The notes below the pieces were generated by a model. The model was given only the letters and a program-made list of their open reading frames with translations, had not been told where the DNA came from and ran no database searches. A DNA stretch of 64,000 bases, taken from contig NC_092577.1 of NCBI RefSeq assembly GCF_037975245.1, forward strand, positions 3,172,501 to 3,236,500, in the 5' to 3' direction. The position numbers and the translations under genes were made by a program. This stretch comes from Apostichopus japonicus. Taxonomy: Eukaryota; Echinodermata; Holothuroidea; Aspidochirotida; Stichopodidae. Position 1 is the first letter of the stretch. Each line of letters opens with the position of its first letter. This document shows positions 11,701-23,400 of the stretch, piece by piece.

Positions 11701-14302
11701 TCATTGTTACTGAATAGGTCCAGTTTTTCATTGATTTTCACACACCTCTTTTGCCCCCACACCCTTGCCTACCCTCCCCCACCCCAAGGCAAAAGAAATG
11801 TAGATATAAAATTGAAAATCATGAAAGCAAAATTAAAAAATTTCAAGGTTTAATTTTTATGAGTAGGGTGGATAGCTAGCACCTATCCAATATTAATTAG
11901 ACTTTGGTCGGATAGCACCTATCCAATATTAATCTAAGCCTCCATATTTTTTTCTTAATATATAAACAATGCCTTTTGCCAAAAAAAACAACATAAAATC
12001 ATGAACCAATTATCTCTGTACTCTCCTTTGCACTTACTCGGTCTAATAAACTCTCCCATTTTCTGACTAAGCAATGGAATGTCCTCTAAATACAGGTAAA
12101 CCCAACTCCCGCTCAACAACCCTCCCCCTCCCCGGCCCCATCCCTGGGTCTAGGAACCAATTTATCACAGCATAAGCTAACAATAAAGACTGGTATGAAT
12201 CTCTCTATGAATAATGATCCCTCCAGCTAGCATGAGTATATGAATGCATTTCAAAGCTAGTAAGCAAATATATATTTGATATCAAACTTTTTTGTATATG
12301 ATTTCTCATACTGCAATTTTTCTGCTAGAATAAGATTGAATCAAGAAAAGAGATGTGAATATGGAAATGGTGTCAAATGTCATGCAGCATGATTAAAATT
12401 GACGAATGCTACTCACTGTCAATTGGTTTAACGGTATAGGCTAACAAGCTTGTGTACATTCTAACCACTTGTTATTGTTAGCCTAACAGCATATAACAAA
12501 CAAAAAAAGGAAAGCATATAACTTGGCTTGTCAGTTCGTATGCCTTTCTTTTCAAGTAAAAAGGAGAAAGTAGTTTCTTTTTGATCTAGTTCCCCATTCT
12601 CGGTCATCAAAGCTACATATTGCGTTGGTAGTTTGACCAAGAGATGCAATATTCACACATTTAATGGTAACTAAGGGTTACATCAATTCAGTTGCTTTTT
12701 TCATTTTGTTTACTTCAATACAGTTGTAATATTCACACATAAGTGCATGCACCCTTCAAGCTACTAAATTGAGGATCAATGTGTTATTACAACAATTTGG
12801 TCATTCTTTTTACAGTGATTTATAACACATACACTCCAATACAGACAATTTTGTGCCTCACAATATGAATGCAACGGCTAGTACTATTTCACCTTTTCAA
12901 ATGTTTTAAGGTTATTCCTCATTTCACAAGCGTGAGTAAGAGTACAACAGCATGAGTACGAGTACAACAGCCTGAGTGCTAGTACAACAGCTTGACTACG
13001 AGAACAAACAGTATAGATATGAGGTAAAATGCCACATGGTATGAGTATATACAATTAACCTAACCAATGCTGTAAGGATGAGTACAACTATGTACCCTTG
13101 CACTATTTTCCATCCTAACTTTTAAAGATGGCGTCAGCACAAGTTTGAGTACAAATCTGTGAGGGACGAGTCAATGCAACTACTCTATAATACCAGCAGA
13201 ACTTAACAGGTATTAAAGGCTTACTGAAAAACCTTTATTATAGTAAACTGACTATTGTAAGAAGTCCCTTAACTTTACTGGAATGATTGAGACTGATATC
13301 TCCACATTCTGTTCAAAGCAAAATGTATCTTTTTTCAATATTTTGTCAGGAATTGCTCTTTCATCGCATAGAGATACATTTCGTGCCATGTCATGCACAG
13401 ACGCACTCACACAGATGTAAAGAGCAGCTTATTTATATCCCCCTATAGAAATTCCAGGCCTCAGTAGTCATATGACACTCAGGTGACGAGTATTTCTGAG
13501 GGGGTAGGTCTGTGAGCAGACTTTCTGAGGCATCGACGTTATCAAAGACTGGACGGAAAGTGTTCAGAAAAATTTGGCTTTTGATGGGGAATATTAAACA
13601 AAATTGTAACATGTTGGGTAAAATTCTGAAAAAATGGCATCTGCTGCTGTGACAAGAATTAATGTTCCATTTGAATGGGTGCCTTTCTTTGCTGCCACAC
13701 AAAGAAACATATGAAGAGCTAACGAAAGTATTTATGTTCTTACAACTGTGCCACTTATGATTTCTTGCCCCAAACAAGTACTGATCAGGGTACCAACAGG
13801 CACTGACAGGACCAGGGGGCATGTAAGGGGTACCAAGAGGTACCAAGAGGACAGAGACACTGAATCAATGTAACAATAAGATATATTGTTTTTAAATAAA
13901 GTATAAATTTTACATCTTCTTGGTGAACGCAGCCACATCCACCCCGACATGGTTTAGATTACAAAAACGTATCCAGAAGCCTCGGAAAGAATAAGTGAGT
14001 CGGGAGTGACGACATCAAGTTTCAGACAGCCGCACTCGACAGAAGGAGGCTGAGGGTTGGCACGCAGCTATGAAAATCAGTGAAGCTGTTAGAGCAACAC
14101 TCCAAAGCCGGAGAAAGTCTACCAATCATTGTCTGTCCGCTTTCAGTCGACTCTCCAAGACGATTCCGTACCGGGCAGATTCCTGTACTTCGTCGGAAAC
14201 CTCTCACCCCGTTTTTCTCCTTCCTTGGACGATATCGAGATTTACGACTCTTTTTCGGGCTGAGATATAGAATTATTATCATCGTCATCTCCCGAGTTTG
14301 GC
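8760..14302. other. Intergenic region between convergent genes
   Basis: I found no convincing exon here. AT-rich unique-looking sequence predominates, with a SINE-like repeat at about 10046-10372, a GGCGCGTAGCCGAGGGG motif of dispersed-repeat type near 9110, and a purine-rich tract at 11,560-11,640. The right part (about 13.2-14.3 kb) is probably the 3' UTR of the minus-strand KIAA0319-like gene; a minus-strand AATAAA occurs at 13234-13239. Confidence 0.5.
10046..10372 (-). repeat. Dispersed SINE-like repeat family B, longest copy
   Basis: Read on the minus strand, the head (10372 end) matches 34235 onward: CTCGAGTTTGAGTCACTCC type B-box-like sequence, then AAGATTAATGTATG, ACAGAGTTGTTGACAATT and AGCCAATGAGGCTTCTTCGC. 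The other end (10046-10190) matches 19565-19710 (GGGCACGAAAA, CCGAACGACT, ACCCCAGTC). A (TGTATG)n stretch sits in the middle. The tRNA origin of the head is inference. Confidence 0.65.
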
Positions 14303-14466
14303 CTACAATCTCTCGTTTCTTCCTGGATACCGTTTACTTCTCTTGACGTGGCCGTTCAGAGGTTTCTTCTCCGACCGGGTCCGTCTCTTTCTGTGTTCGT
14401 AGACGGTTATTTCGTCGTCCGTGTCCTCTCCCGAGGCCGACACCATTATGCTACTGTTCTGTTTGC
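14303..14466 (-). CDS. KIAA0319L: KIAA0319-like exon 22: C-terminus and stop
   Basis: Acceptor after an AT-rich stretch, TTAATTTGCAG. It encodes SASGEDTDDEITVYEH, then a basic tail ending in NERL and TAG at 14305-14303. The acidic DTDDE patch corresponds to the conserved acidic patch near the C-terminus of vertebrate members. Confidence 0.92.
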
Positions 14467-17400
14467 CTGCAAATTAATAATAATAATAACTTATAACAAA
14501 ATAATCATAAATAAAGTATAATTAATAATAAATTATAAAATTAATAAATTATAATAATTAATAAATTAATAATAAATAAATAAAAAAATTATAATAAATT
14601 ATAATAAATAATAATAATAATAAATTAAACAAATTTATAGGAAACGAACGATCGAATCGGTTAGAAGGAAAAAAAAAGGATCAACTTGATTCACCATTAA
14701 TATTGATAGTTGGATTTTATCCAGAGCCTCCCCTTCCCCCCCCACCCTTCTTCCCCTCATCCACAAAAGAGGGCGCCCTATTAAAGCTTTCTTGATGGTT
14801 TCAAACCTTTGCCGCTGTAGTGGTTTTTGTAACTATACATTAACACAAGATTCAACTGAAAAACCTGCATTTTCAGTTTATCTGCAATAGAGATAAAAAC
14901 ATTCTTCAAGCCCCCCGACTTCTAGCACTATAAGGCTACAACTGCACTGAGGTAAAAATTCATAATCAGTAATAATAGGAAATGCGAGGTGGACACAGCA
15001 GGCTGGTACACAAAGCTAAACTGCAAACTTTCACAGGGAATATCAAGATATAAGAACAACAGTAGGGTTGTAATAAATCCCACAGAGAAAAAAAAATGGC
15101 AAAAAGATGGGAGGGGGGAGGTGATGGGATTGAAGAGGGGGGGGAGGGATTCATGGAGGTGACAGTGAGGGAAGTAATGAAGAGAGAGGAGGATGTGTAG
15201 AATTGAAAGATCACATTGGTCAATTAGTGCTGCAAGACAAGATGCCTTTTGATTCAAATCAGGGTAAATATCTGACAGACGTACACCAAAGATGGAAAAA
15301 CAAGACACATTTATAGATTTGTTTTAATATAAAACAGAGATGAGCTAGAGAACAGCAGAAAATGAAACATCAAACGAGGGAGCAGGTAGGTTTTCAAGTC
15401 ACATGAATCAATTCTGCACTTGCTAGGAATCTCAAAGACAGAATAGTTTAATATACTTGATTAAACTTTCCCACTTTCGCCCACTTATGAATGGCATCAG
15501 TATTGATGGCAAACAGGCTAGAGAGTCAAAGAATGGTCACCAATATTCATTTTGAAAAACACATTGTATTTCAAAATTTCAAAATCTCATTCACCGAGAG
15601 ATCCTTTTTCCTTTCAAAGACTGATGGATGTCTGGGGGAATATTTGGCTAGGGACTTCCTGAGGGTAAGAAGCCTTCACCAAAGTACTATTGAAAAACCA
15701 TTTGCAATGTTCATCATGCTCTTAGCTAGTTAGGGGCAATAAAGTGATGACCTTTTAAAGTGTGTTAAAGTGCACCATTACAATATCTATGTTACACTTG
15801 CATACAACTTTTTGTTTCAGTAACTCGAGGTTATTACCCTTTTCTAGGGTCCACAGTGTAAAACAGTAACTAGAATTGTTTTGAAGAAAGGGGGGGGGGG
15901 AGAGGATTCTTCAACAAAGGTCATAAGTAGGGTGGCCACAGATATGAAATCAAAATAGAAGACACATCGACGACTTAAGAGGAGATACAAGGTGACATTT
16001 GCGTCTGGTCATGCACCATGTTTAGAGCTTGCGAGAAACCCAGACAGGTGACAAATTTCGGTGTAGTCATAGGATTTTGTAATTATCAAGATGCTTAGAT
16101 TTGCTTCAAAATCCTGTTATTTGAAATGCTGGGAGATATATTCCTCCGCCAAGTAGGTCGTGCCAGATGCAGGACGGTAACGCTAAATTACTGGAACCAA
16201 ACATTTTGAACTAAAAAGGCGATGGAGGACAACTTTGAGCAGAGGAAGGACAAGATGGGGAGGGGGATGGGAGGGGGAGGGGATGGGAGGGGGTGGGAGG
16301 GGGATGGGAGGGGGAATTTAAAAAGCAATTATAGTCGCAGAGAATGCTCAGCTGTAGAAAATGGCAGGGAGTGATGCTATTGCATATTCATGTAGCAGGG
16401 AGTGATGCTATTGCATATTCATGTGGCAGGGAGTGATGCTATTGCATATTCATGTGTCAGGGAGTAATGCTACTGCATAATCATGTGGCAGGGAGTGATG
16501 CTATTGCATATTCATGTAGCAGGGAGTGATGCTATTGAATATTCATGTGGCAGGGAGTGATGCTATTGCATATTCATGAAACATGACACGAAAAGAAAAT
16601 TGGGAGAAAATTGGATGGACGTCAAACATTAGCAAATGACATTCAAAGTTTTTACAAACTGCAGAGCACATTCAAAAGGGGGAGGGGTTGCAAGGGGGGG
16701 GAGGTGAGGTGATGGTGAGATGTTAAAGTGGTCACCTTGTGAGGGGTCAATATCTGTCAGCTTGTCCAGTACATTACCTGTCCGTGTGAATGTGGGAGGT
16801 AGGTATAAAATAGTGGAGAGAGAACAGTAAATTGAGAAGAATAATGAAGAGATGAATAATGAAGAGATGAAAAAAAAATGACCAAAAAAACCCGGAAATT
16901 TCAGTATTTTTTCAACCCTTTCAACCCATTTCAACCCTTATGCATGCAAGTGTTAGAGAAAGCCGTAATTTACGTAAAAGACTGATACTTTCCACAAAGT
17001 AAGATTCCACACTTCGGATGTTTTGCTTCAATAAATTATCCAATAAATCGAGGTTAAGTTGTTGATAAGATCTGAGTTTCTGAAGCGATGCAAGGAGCTC
17101 ACTTTTCCCAACATCTTACACCTTCAGACTGTGTGTCTGTATATTGTGTATACGGCATAGTTTACCTGAAAACTTAGCACAGTCTGCAAGTTTTACATGA
17201 TATGATCCTTTCTATTGTAGATTTGTCGATAACTTTGCTGCTGTTAGAATGAGGGCATATATGTTTATCATGGATGTTCTTTCAGTGTAGCTTTACCAAT
17301 AACTCACTTTTACTTGTAGTCAGTGTAGTTTTACTAATAACTCACTTGTAGTCAGTGCAGTTTACAAATAACTCACTTTCAGTGTAGTTTTACTAATAAC

Positions 17401-20400
17401 TCACTTGTAGTCAGTGTAGTTTACTAATAACTCACTTTCAGTGTAGTTATACTAATAACTCACTTGTAGTCAGTGTAGTCTTACTAATAACTCACCATTA
17501 GTTTCTGACTGTAGTTTTCTTGCATAATCATTGTTCTTTCAGAGTAGGTTTACTAATAACTCACTTGTAGTCAGTGTTGTTTTACTAATAACTCACCATT
17601 AGTTTCTGACTGTAGTTTTCTTGCATAATCATTGTTCTGTCAGAGTAGTTTTACTAATAACTCACTTGTAGTCATTGTAGTTTTACTAATAACTCACTTG
17701 TAGTCAGTGTTGTTTTACTAATAACTCACCATTAGTTTCTGACTGTAGTTTTCTTGCATAATCATTGTTCTTTCAGAGTAGGTTTACTAATAACTCACTT
17801 GTAGTCAGTGTTGTTTTACTAATAACTCACCATTAGTTTCTGACTGTAGTTTTCTTGCATAATCATTGCTCTGTCAGAGTAGTTTTACTAATAACTCACT
17901 TGTAGTCAGTGTAGTTTTAACAATAACTCACTTGTAGTCAGTGTAGTTTTAATAATAACTCACTTGTAGACAGTGTTGTTTTACTAATAACTCACCATTA
18001 GTTTCTGATTGTAGTTTTCTTGCATAATCATTGTTCTTTCAGAGTAGTTTTACTAATAACTCACTTGTAGTCAGTGTAGTTTTAACAATAACTCACTTGT
18101 AGTCAGTGTAGTTTTAATAATAACTCACTTGTAGACAGTGTTGTTTTACTAATAACTCACCATTAGTTTCTGATTGTAGTTTTCTTGCATAATCATTGCT
18201 CTGTCAGAGTAGTTTTACTAATAACTCACTTGTAGTCAGTGTAGTTTTAACAATAACTCACTTGTAGTCAGTGTAGTTTTAATAATAACTCACTTGTAGT
18301 CAGTGTTGTTTTACTAATAACTCACCATTAGTTTCTGATTGTAGTTTTCTTGCATAATCATTGTTCTTTCAGAGTAGTTTTACTAATAACTCACTTGTAG
18401 TCAGTGTAGTTTTAACAATAACTCACTTGTAGTCAGTGTAGTTTTAATAATAACTCACTTGTAGACAGTGTTGTTTTACTAATAACTCACCATTAGTTTC
18501 TGATTGTAGTTTTCTTGCATAATCATTGCTCTGTCAGAGTAGTTTTACTAATAACTCACTTGTAGTCAGTGTAGTTTTAACAATAACTCACTTGTAGTCA
18601 GTGTAGTTTTAATAATAACTCACTTGTAGTCAGTGTTGTTTTACTAATAACTCACCATTAGTTTCTGATTGTAGTTTTCTTGCATAATCATTGTTCTTTC
18701 AGAGTAGTTTTACTAATAACTCACTTGTAGTCAGTGTAGTTTCACTAATAACTCACCATTAGCTTTAGGTAGAAGTTCCATTGCATCGTGCCCCTCTAAG
18801 TCATCTGTTAGTAAACTATACTGATGTTTTCGTTTAGACTTCTTGCGTTTTCTTTCAGGAGAGGGAAAACAATAGAAATGTTAGTTTCCTTAATTTCTCT
18901 TGGAAAGTTGCTGTTTTAGTTGTCTGGGCTAAGAAAACAAAGCTGGAATGTCCTTCATAGATTCAAAGCATGAAATCTGCCATAATTGTGAATTGCTGTA
19001 ACAGACAAAAGGCTAAAAACAATAACCTTCCTATCATATTTTAAGCAACTGCAGATACAAATATAAATTTTGGTTACCTGTTTGCACCTCTCATCCTACC
19101 ACTGAATATTGAAAACTTTGTTTCCAAGAAATCAAAAAGATATAAGTTTAAATAATGTACAGGAAGGAGGAGGAATACCAATGCCAATACTGACACTGTG
19201 AATTAATATTAGAAGTACAGAAATCGACTGTACTTATGAATTAGTGTCCCAAACTTTCTACAAAATGAGTGACATCAATTTTACACACAAGAAGACCCTA
19301 TGAAAGCCAACTACTGAATCATATCTTATGAATCAGGAATGTCATGCTCTTTGGATGAAAATCCCTAGCAGGTCTTGATAATGATTAAAGTTTAACTAAT
19401 GTGAATAATTGTTGTTTCTTGTTTTATCTTTCTCTTACCTGTTAAAGCAACATGTCAACAGCCATATGAGCAGCCCCGCTAACATCGTAGAAAAAAATGC
19501 AATGATGATCACGTATAGAATACTCCAGTCTGAAAGAAAAGAAACCGTAACCATGAAAAGTCAGCCTAGATAGAGCCCAGGGCACGAAAACCGAACGACT
19601 TGACCCACTCTCCACCCCCCAGTCGCTTACATTGAGACTGTAACCTTGAAGGGACGGTGTTAGGTCGAGTCAGTATCTCCACTCCCTCGCAAAGGGAACA
19701 GATACTAACCATGATCTCTCGCTTAAAGGTCAAAGGTTGGTGACCGATCGACTGTGTAATGTTGTTTATTGTTGTTAAGATGAAAAAAAAAACAGGAATG
19801 AAAAGGCACAGAAGCGAGGTTTAATCAGGACACGATAATCCCTAAAAATAACACGGGACAAAAAAAACCAAAATAGATGGATGGTAGTAACATGGGGCAT
19901 AAGGGGTCAGAGGTCATCATTTCATATCTGCAGAGATGCCAACCTCTTGACACAAAAAAACCGACTGAATATCCTAAAAATCAGATTTTGGAAAGAAAAA
20001 TCAGATTTTCACGAAAACTTGACACTACCATTGGCCCGTTGGCCCCAGGCCAGTAAAATGTCAGAAATATGTTTTACTGGTAAGAACGGGCAGGTAAAAT
20101 GTTTGCATTTTCATTAACATTTAATGAGAAAATTGTAAAGCTGCCGATTCCGTGTATTTCCCGCCCATGTAGGCTCGTTGTTCAACGTGTTTGTCGGGGT
20201 TTGTGGGGTTACTTGTACATGTTTCTATGCGATTCCGCTTCCTTTAAAAAAAATATAAAAAAACGTATTTTCAAGAGGCAATATCGCATTATCATATTTC
20301 ACTTGTTTTATAGTGCTAAATACAATAAAATCGTACTGGTTGGCATCTCTGTATCAGTATTCATCCTCAACAATCAACATAATAGCAATAGTTGTTAAAA

Positions 20401-23400
20401 GTCTGCTGGTTTAAACAGGTCAAAGGTCAACCACAAACAGCACAAGCTATCCTCCCTCTCAAGAAATACCACCACCAAGATCCTTGTTAATGTATCCTCA
20501 TATCTTGTATAATGGGTCAAAGGTCGCCGTTACGTACCGCAGTTACTCTCTCCGTCTCCGAGTTGTACCCTGAAGAAATTCTCCATCCAGAACGTCTCGC
20601 AGACACACTTCCTGGAGTACTTGTTACAGGTTCCGTGATTGGAACAGTTCTTCTGACACACTGATGGAGAAACCAGGTTTTAATACATGAGCATTCTCTT
20701 TACCAAATATGTTTTAATATAAAGCGAACAAAAATAATTAAAGTTCCCTTCACTGACATGTTTAATATCCCTCTATGATTTTACTCTTCCTTGGATGAAT
20801 TATTTGATGCTCATAATTAGGCATTCCATCTAGAATGTCCAAAAGAACCATTCTCATTCTCTTGTGAAGTAAAATAATCACACACACAATCATGATATTG
20901 ATGCTTTAGCCAACAAATTGGGCCATTCACAGAGATCACAGGAATGAAAATTTCAAATATAAACATTTCAAATTTTTTGTTTACAATGCAGTCTACAATA
21001 TTAATAATATGATGTTTACCTATGTTATTAATAACTTTTAACTACATTACTATGATGTTTACCTATGTTATTAATAACTCTTAACTACATTACTATGATG
21101 TTTACCTATGTTATTAATAACTCTTACCTACATTACTATGTTCCTTAAGTCATTAATAACTATTAACTACATTACTACGATGTTCACCTATGTTATTAAT
21201 AACTCTTACCTACATTACTGTTTACCTGTGTTATAAATAACGCTTACCTACAGTACTATGGTGTTTACCTATGGTATTAACATGGATTACCAGGGCTACA
21301 ATATTCCTTACCTACGGTATCGTAGCTAATCGGCTGCATCTTGTAGGAACTGTCCTTCAGCATCTTGAGGACCGTGGGCCCACCGATGGGCTTCCCACCA
21401 TCACTGGAGTTGGTGGCATAGAAAATCACGAGGAGTCTGTCCAAAGAAACGAAGAGAACAAATTTTAACGGTTAGCTTACCAGACGTTAACTCTTCTTCA
21501 AGTGTGCAGTAGCTTTACTACACCTTCCTGAGTTAGTGAATACATACCAGGGTCTGCTTGCTACTGGTCCTGACAAATTGAAGCAGGTTTTATTAGGTCA
21601 CCAGAGGTAGTAGTGTCTTTAACATGTAACTCTACCTACCTTGGAGAGTTTCAGAGTGGGAGGTTACATTTATATTCTTGCATTTAAGTGTTTTGTGCAG
21701 CAAGTTAATACTCTATATTCTTGATACATCGGTTACCTCTTATCTTCCTAGTGTATTAATTACTCTACCTAATTGAAATGATGTCTAACCATTACCTTCC
21801 ATTAGGTAGTCATAAGCCTTACCTCCCTGAGTTAGTGGTAACTTAACCTCTTTAGGTGTTAAGGGATCCTTACCTCCCTGCGGTTAATGGTTACTTTACC
21901 TTCCTTTAGGTAGAAGTAAACCTTACCTTCCTTTAGGTAGTAGTAAGCCTTACTTCCCTGAGGAAGCGGTTACTTTATCCCTTTAGGTATTAAAGGATCC
22001 TTACCTCCCTGCGGTTAATGGTTACTTTACCTTCCTTTAGGTAGTAGTAAACCTTACCTTCCTTTAGGTAGTAGTAAGCCTTACTTCCCTGAGGAAGCGG
22101 TTACTTTATCCCTTTAGGTATTAAAGGATCCTTACCTCCCTGCGGTTAATGGTTACTTTACCTTCCTTTAGGTAGTAGTAAACCTTACCTTCCTTTAGGT
22201 AGTAGTAAGCCTTACTTCCCTGAGGAAGCGGTTACTTTATCCCTTTAGGTATTAAAGGATCCTTACCTCCCTGCGGTTAATGGTTACTTTACCTTCCTTT
22301 AGGTAGTAGTAAACCTTACCTTCCGTTAGGTAGTAGTATGCCTTACCTCCCTGAGGTAGCAGTTACTTAATCCCTTTAGGTATTAAGGGAGCCTTACCTC
22401 CTTGAGGTTAATGGTTACTTTACTTTCCTTTAGGTAGTAGTAGTAATCCTTACTTTCATTTAGGTAGTAGTAAGCCTTACCTCCCTAAGGCAGCGGTTAC
22501 TTAATCCCTTTAGGTATGAAGGGAGCCTTACCTCCCTGAGGTTGATGGTTTATGTACCTTCCTTTAGGTAGTAGCAAACCTTACCTTCCTTTAGGTAGTA
22601 GTAAGCCTTATTCTCCCTGAGGTAGCGGTCACTTAATCCCTTTAAGTATTAAGGGAGCCTTACCTCCCTGCGGTTAATGGTTACTTTAACTTCCTTTAGA
22701 TAGGAGTAAACCTTACCTTCCTTTAGGTAGTAGCAAACCTTACCTTCCTTTAATTAGTAGTAAGCCTTACCTCCCTGAGGTAGCGGTTACTTAATCCCTT
22801 TAGGTATTAAAGGATCCTTACCTCCCTGAGGTTAATGGTTCCTTAACCTTCCTTTAGGTAGTAGTAAGCCTTACCTCCCTGAGGTAGCTGTTACTTAATC
22901 CCTTTAGGTATTAAGGGAGCCTTGCCTCCCTGAGGTAATGGTTACTTTACTTTCCTTTAGGTAGTAGTAAGCCTTACCTTCCTGAGGTAGCGGTTACTTA
23001 ATCCCTTTAGGTATTAAGGGAGCCTTACCTCCCTGCGGTTAATGGTTACTTTACTTTCCTTTAGGTAGAGTGAGCCTTACCTTCCTGAGCTAGTGTGTGA
23101 GATCTCCTGCAAGATAACTTCGCCCTCGACTACTGACTCCAGAAATGAGACCAGACCTTTCTGTATAAAGCCAAAAGAATTAAATCAATGTTAGGGCCAC
23201 TATTTTTAAATACAGAAAACAATTCCCTGGCAAAAACAAAACCAAATAAAAAACCTTACCATATTACCAAAATTACACCAAAGCCACAATTCATTGGTAA
23301 CCTCTCCAGAAAAATTATATCTGGAAGGAAAGTTTCCTAAAATGCAATTATGACACTACAAGCCACAAATTGTGTGGAATGTCACCCAATGGTACTGTCT

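Noticed and set aside
17270-18765. CRISPR-like array
   Set aside because: Units and intervening sequences are both repeated and diverged, in a eukaryotic intron; it is a minisatellite.
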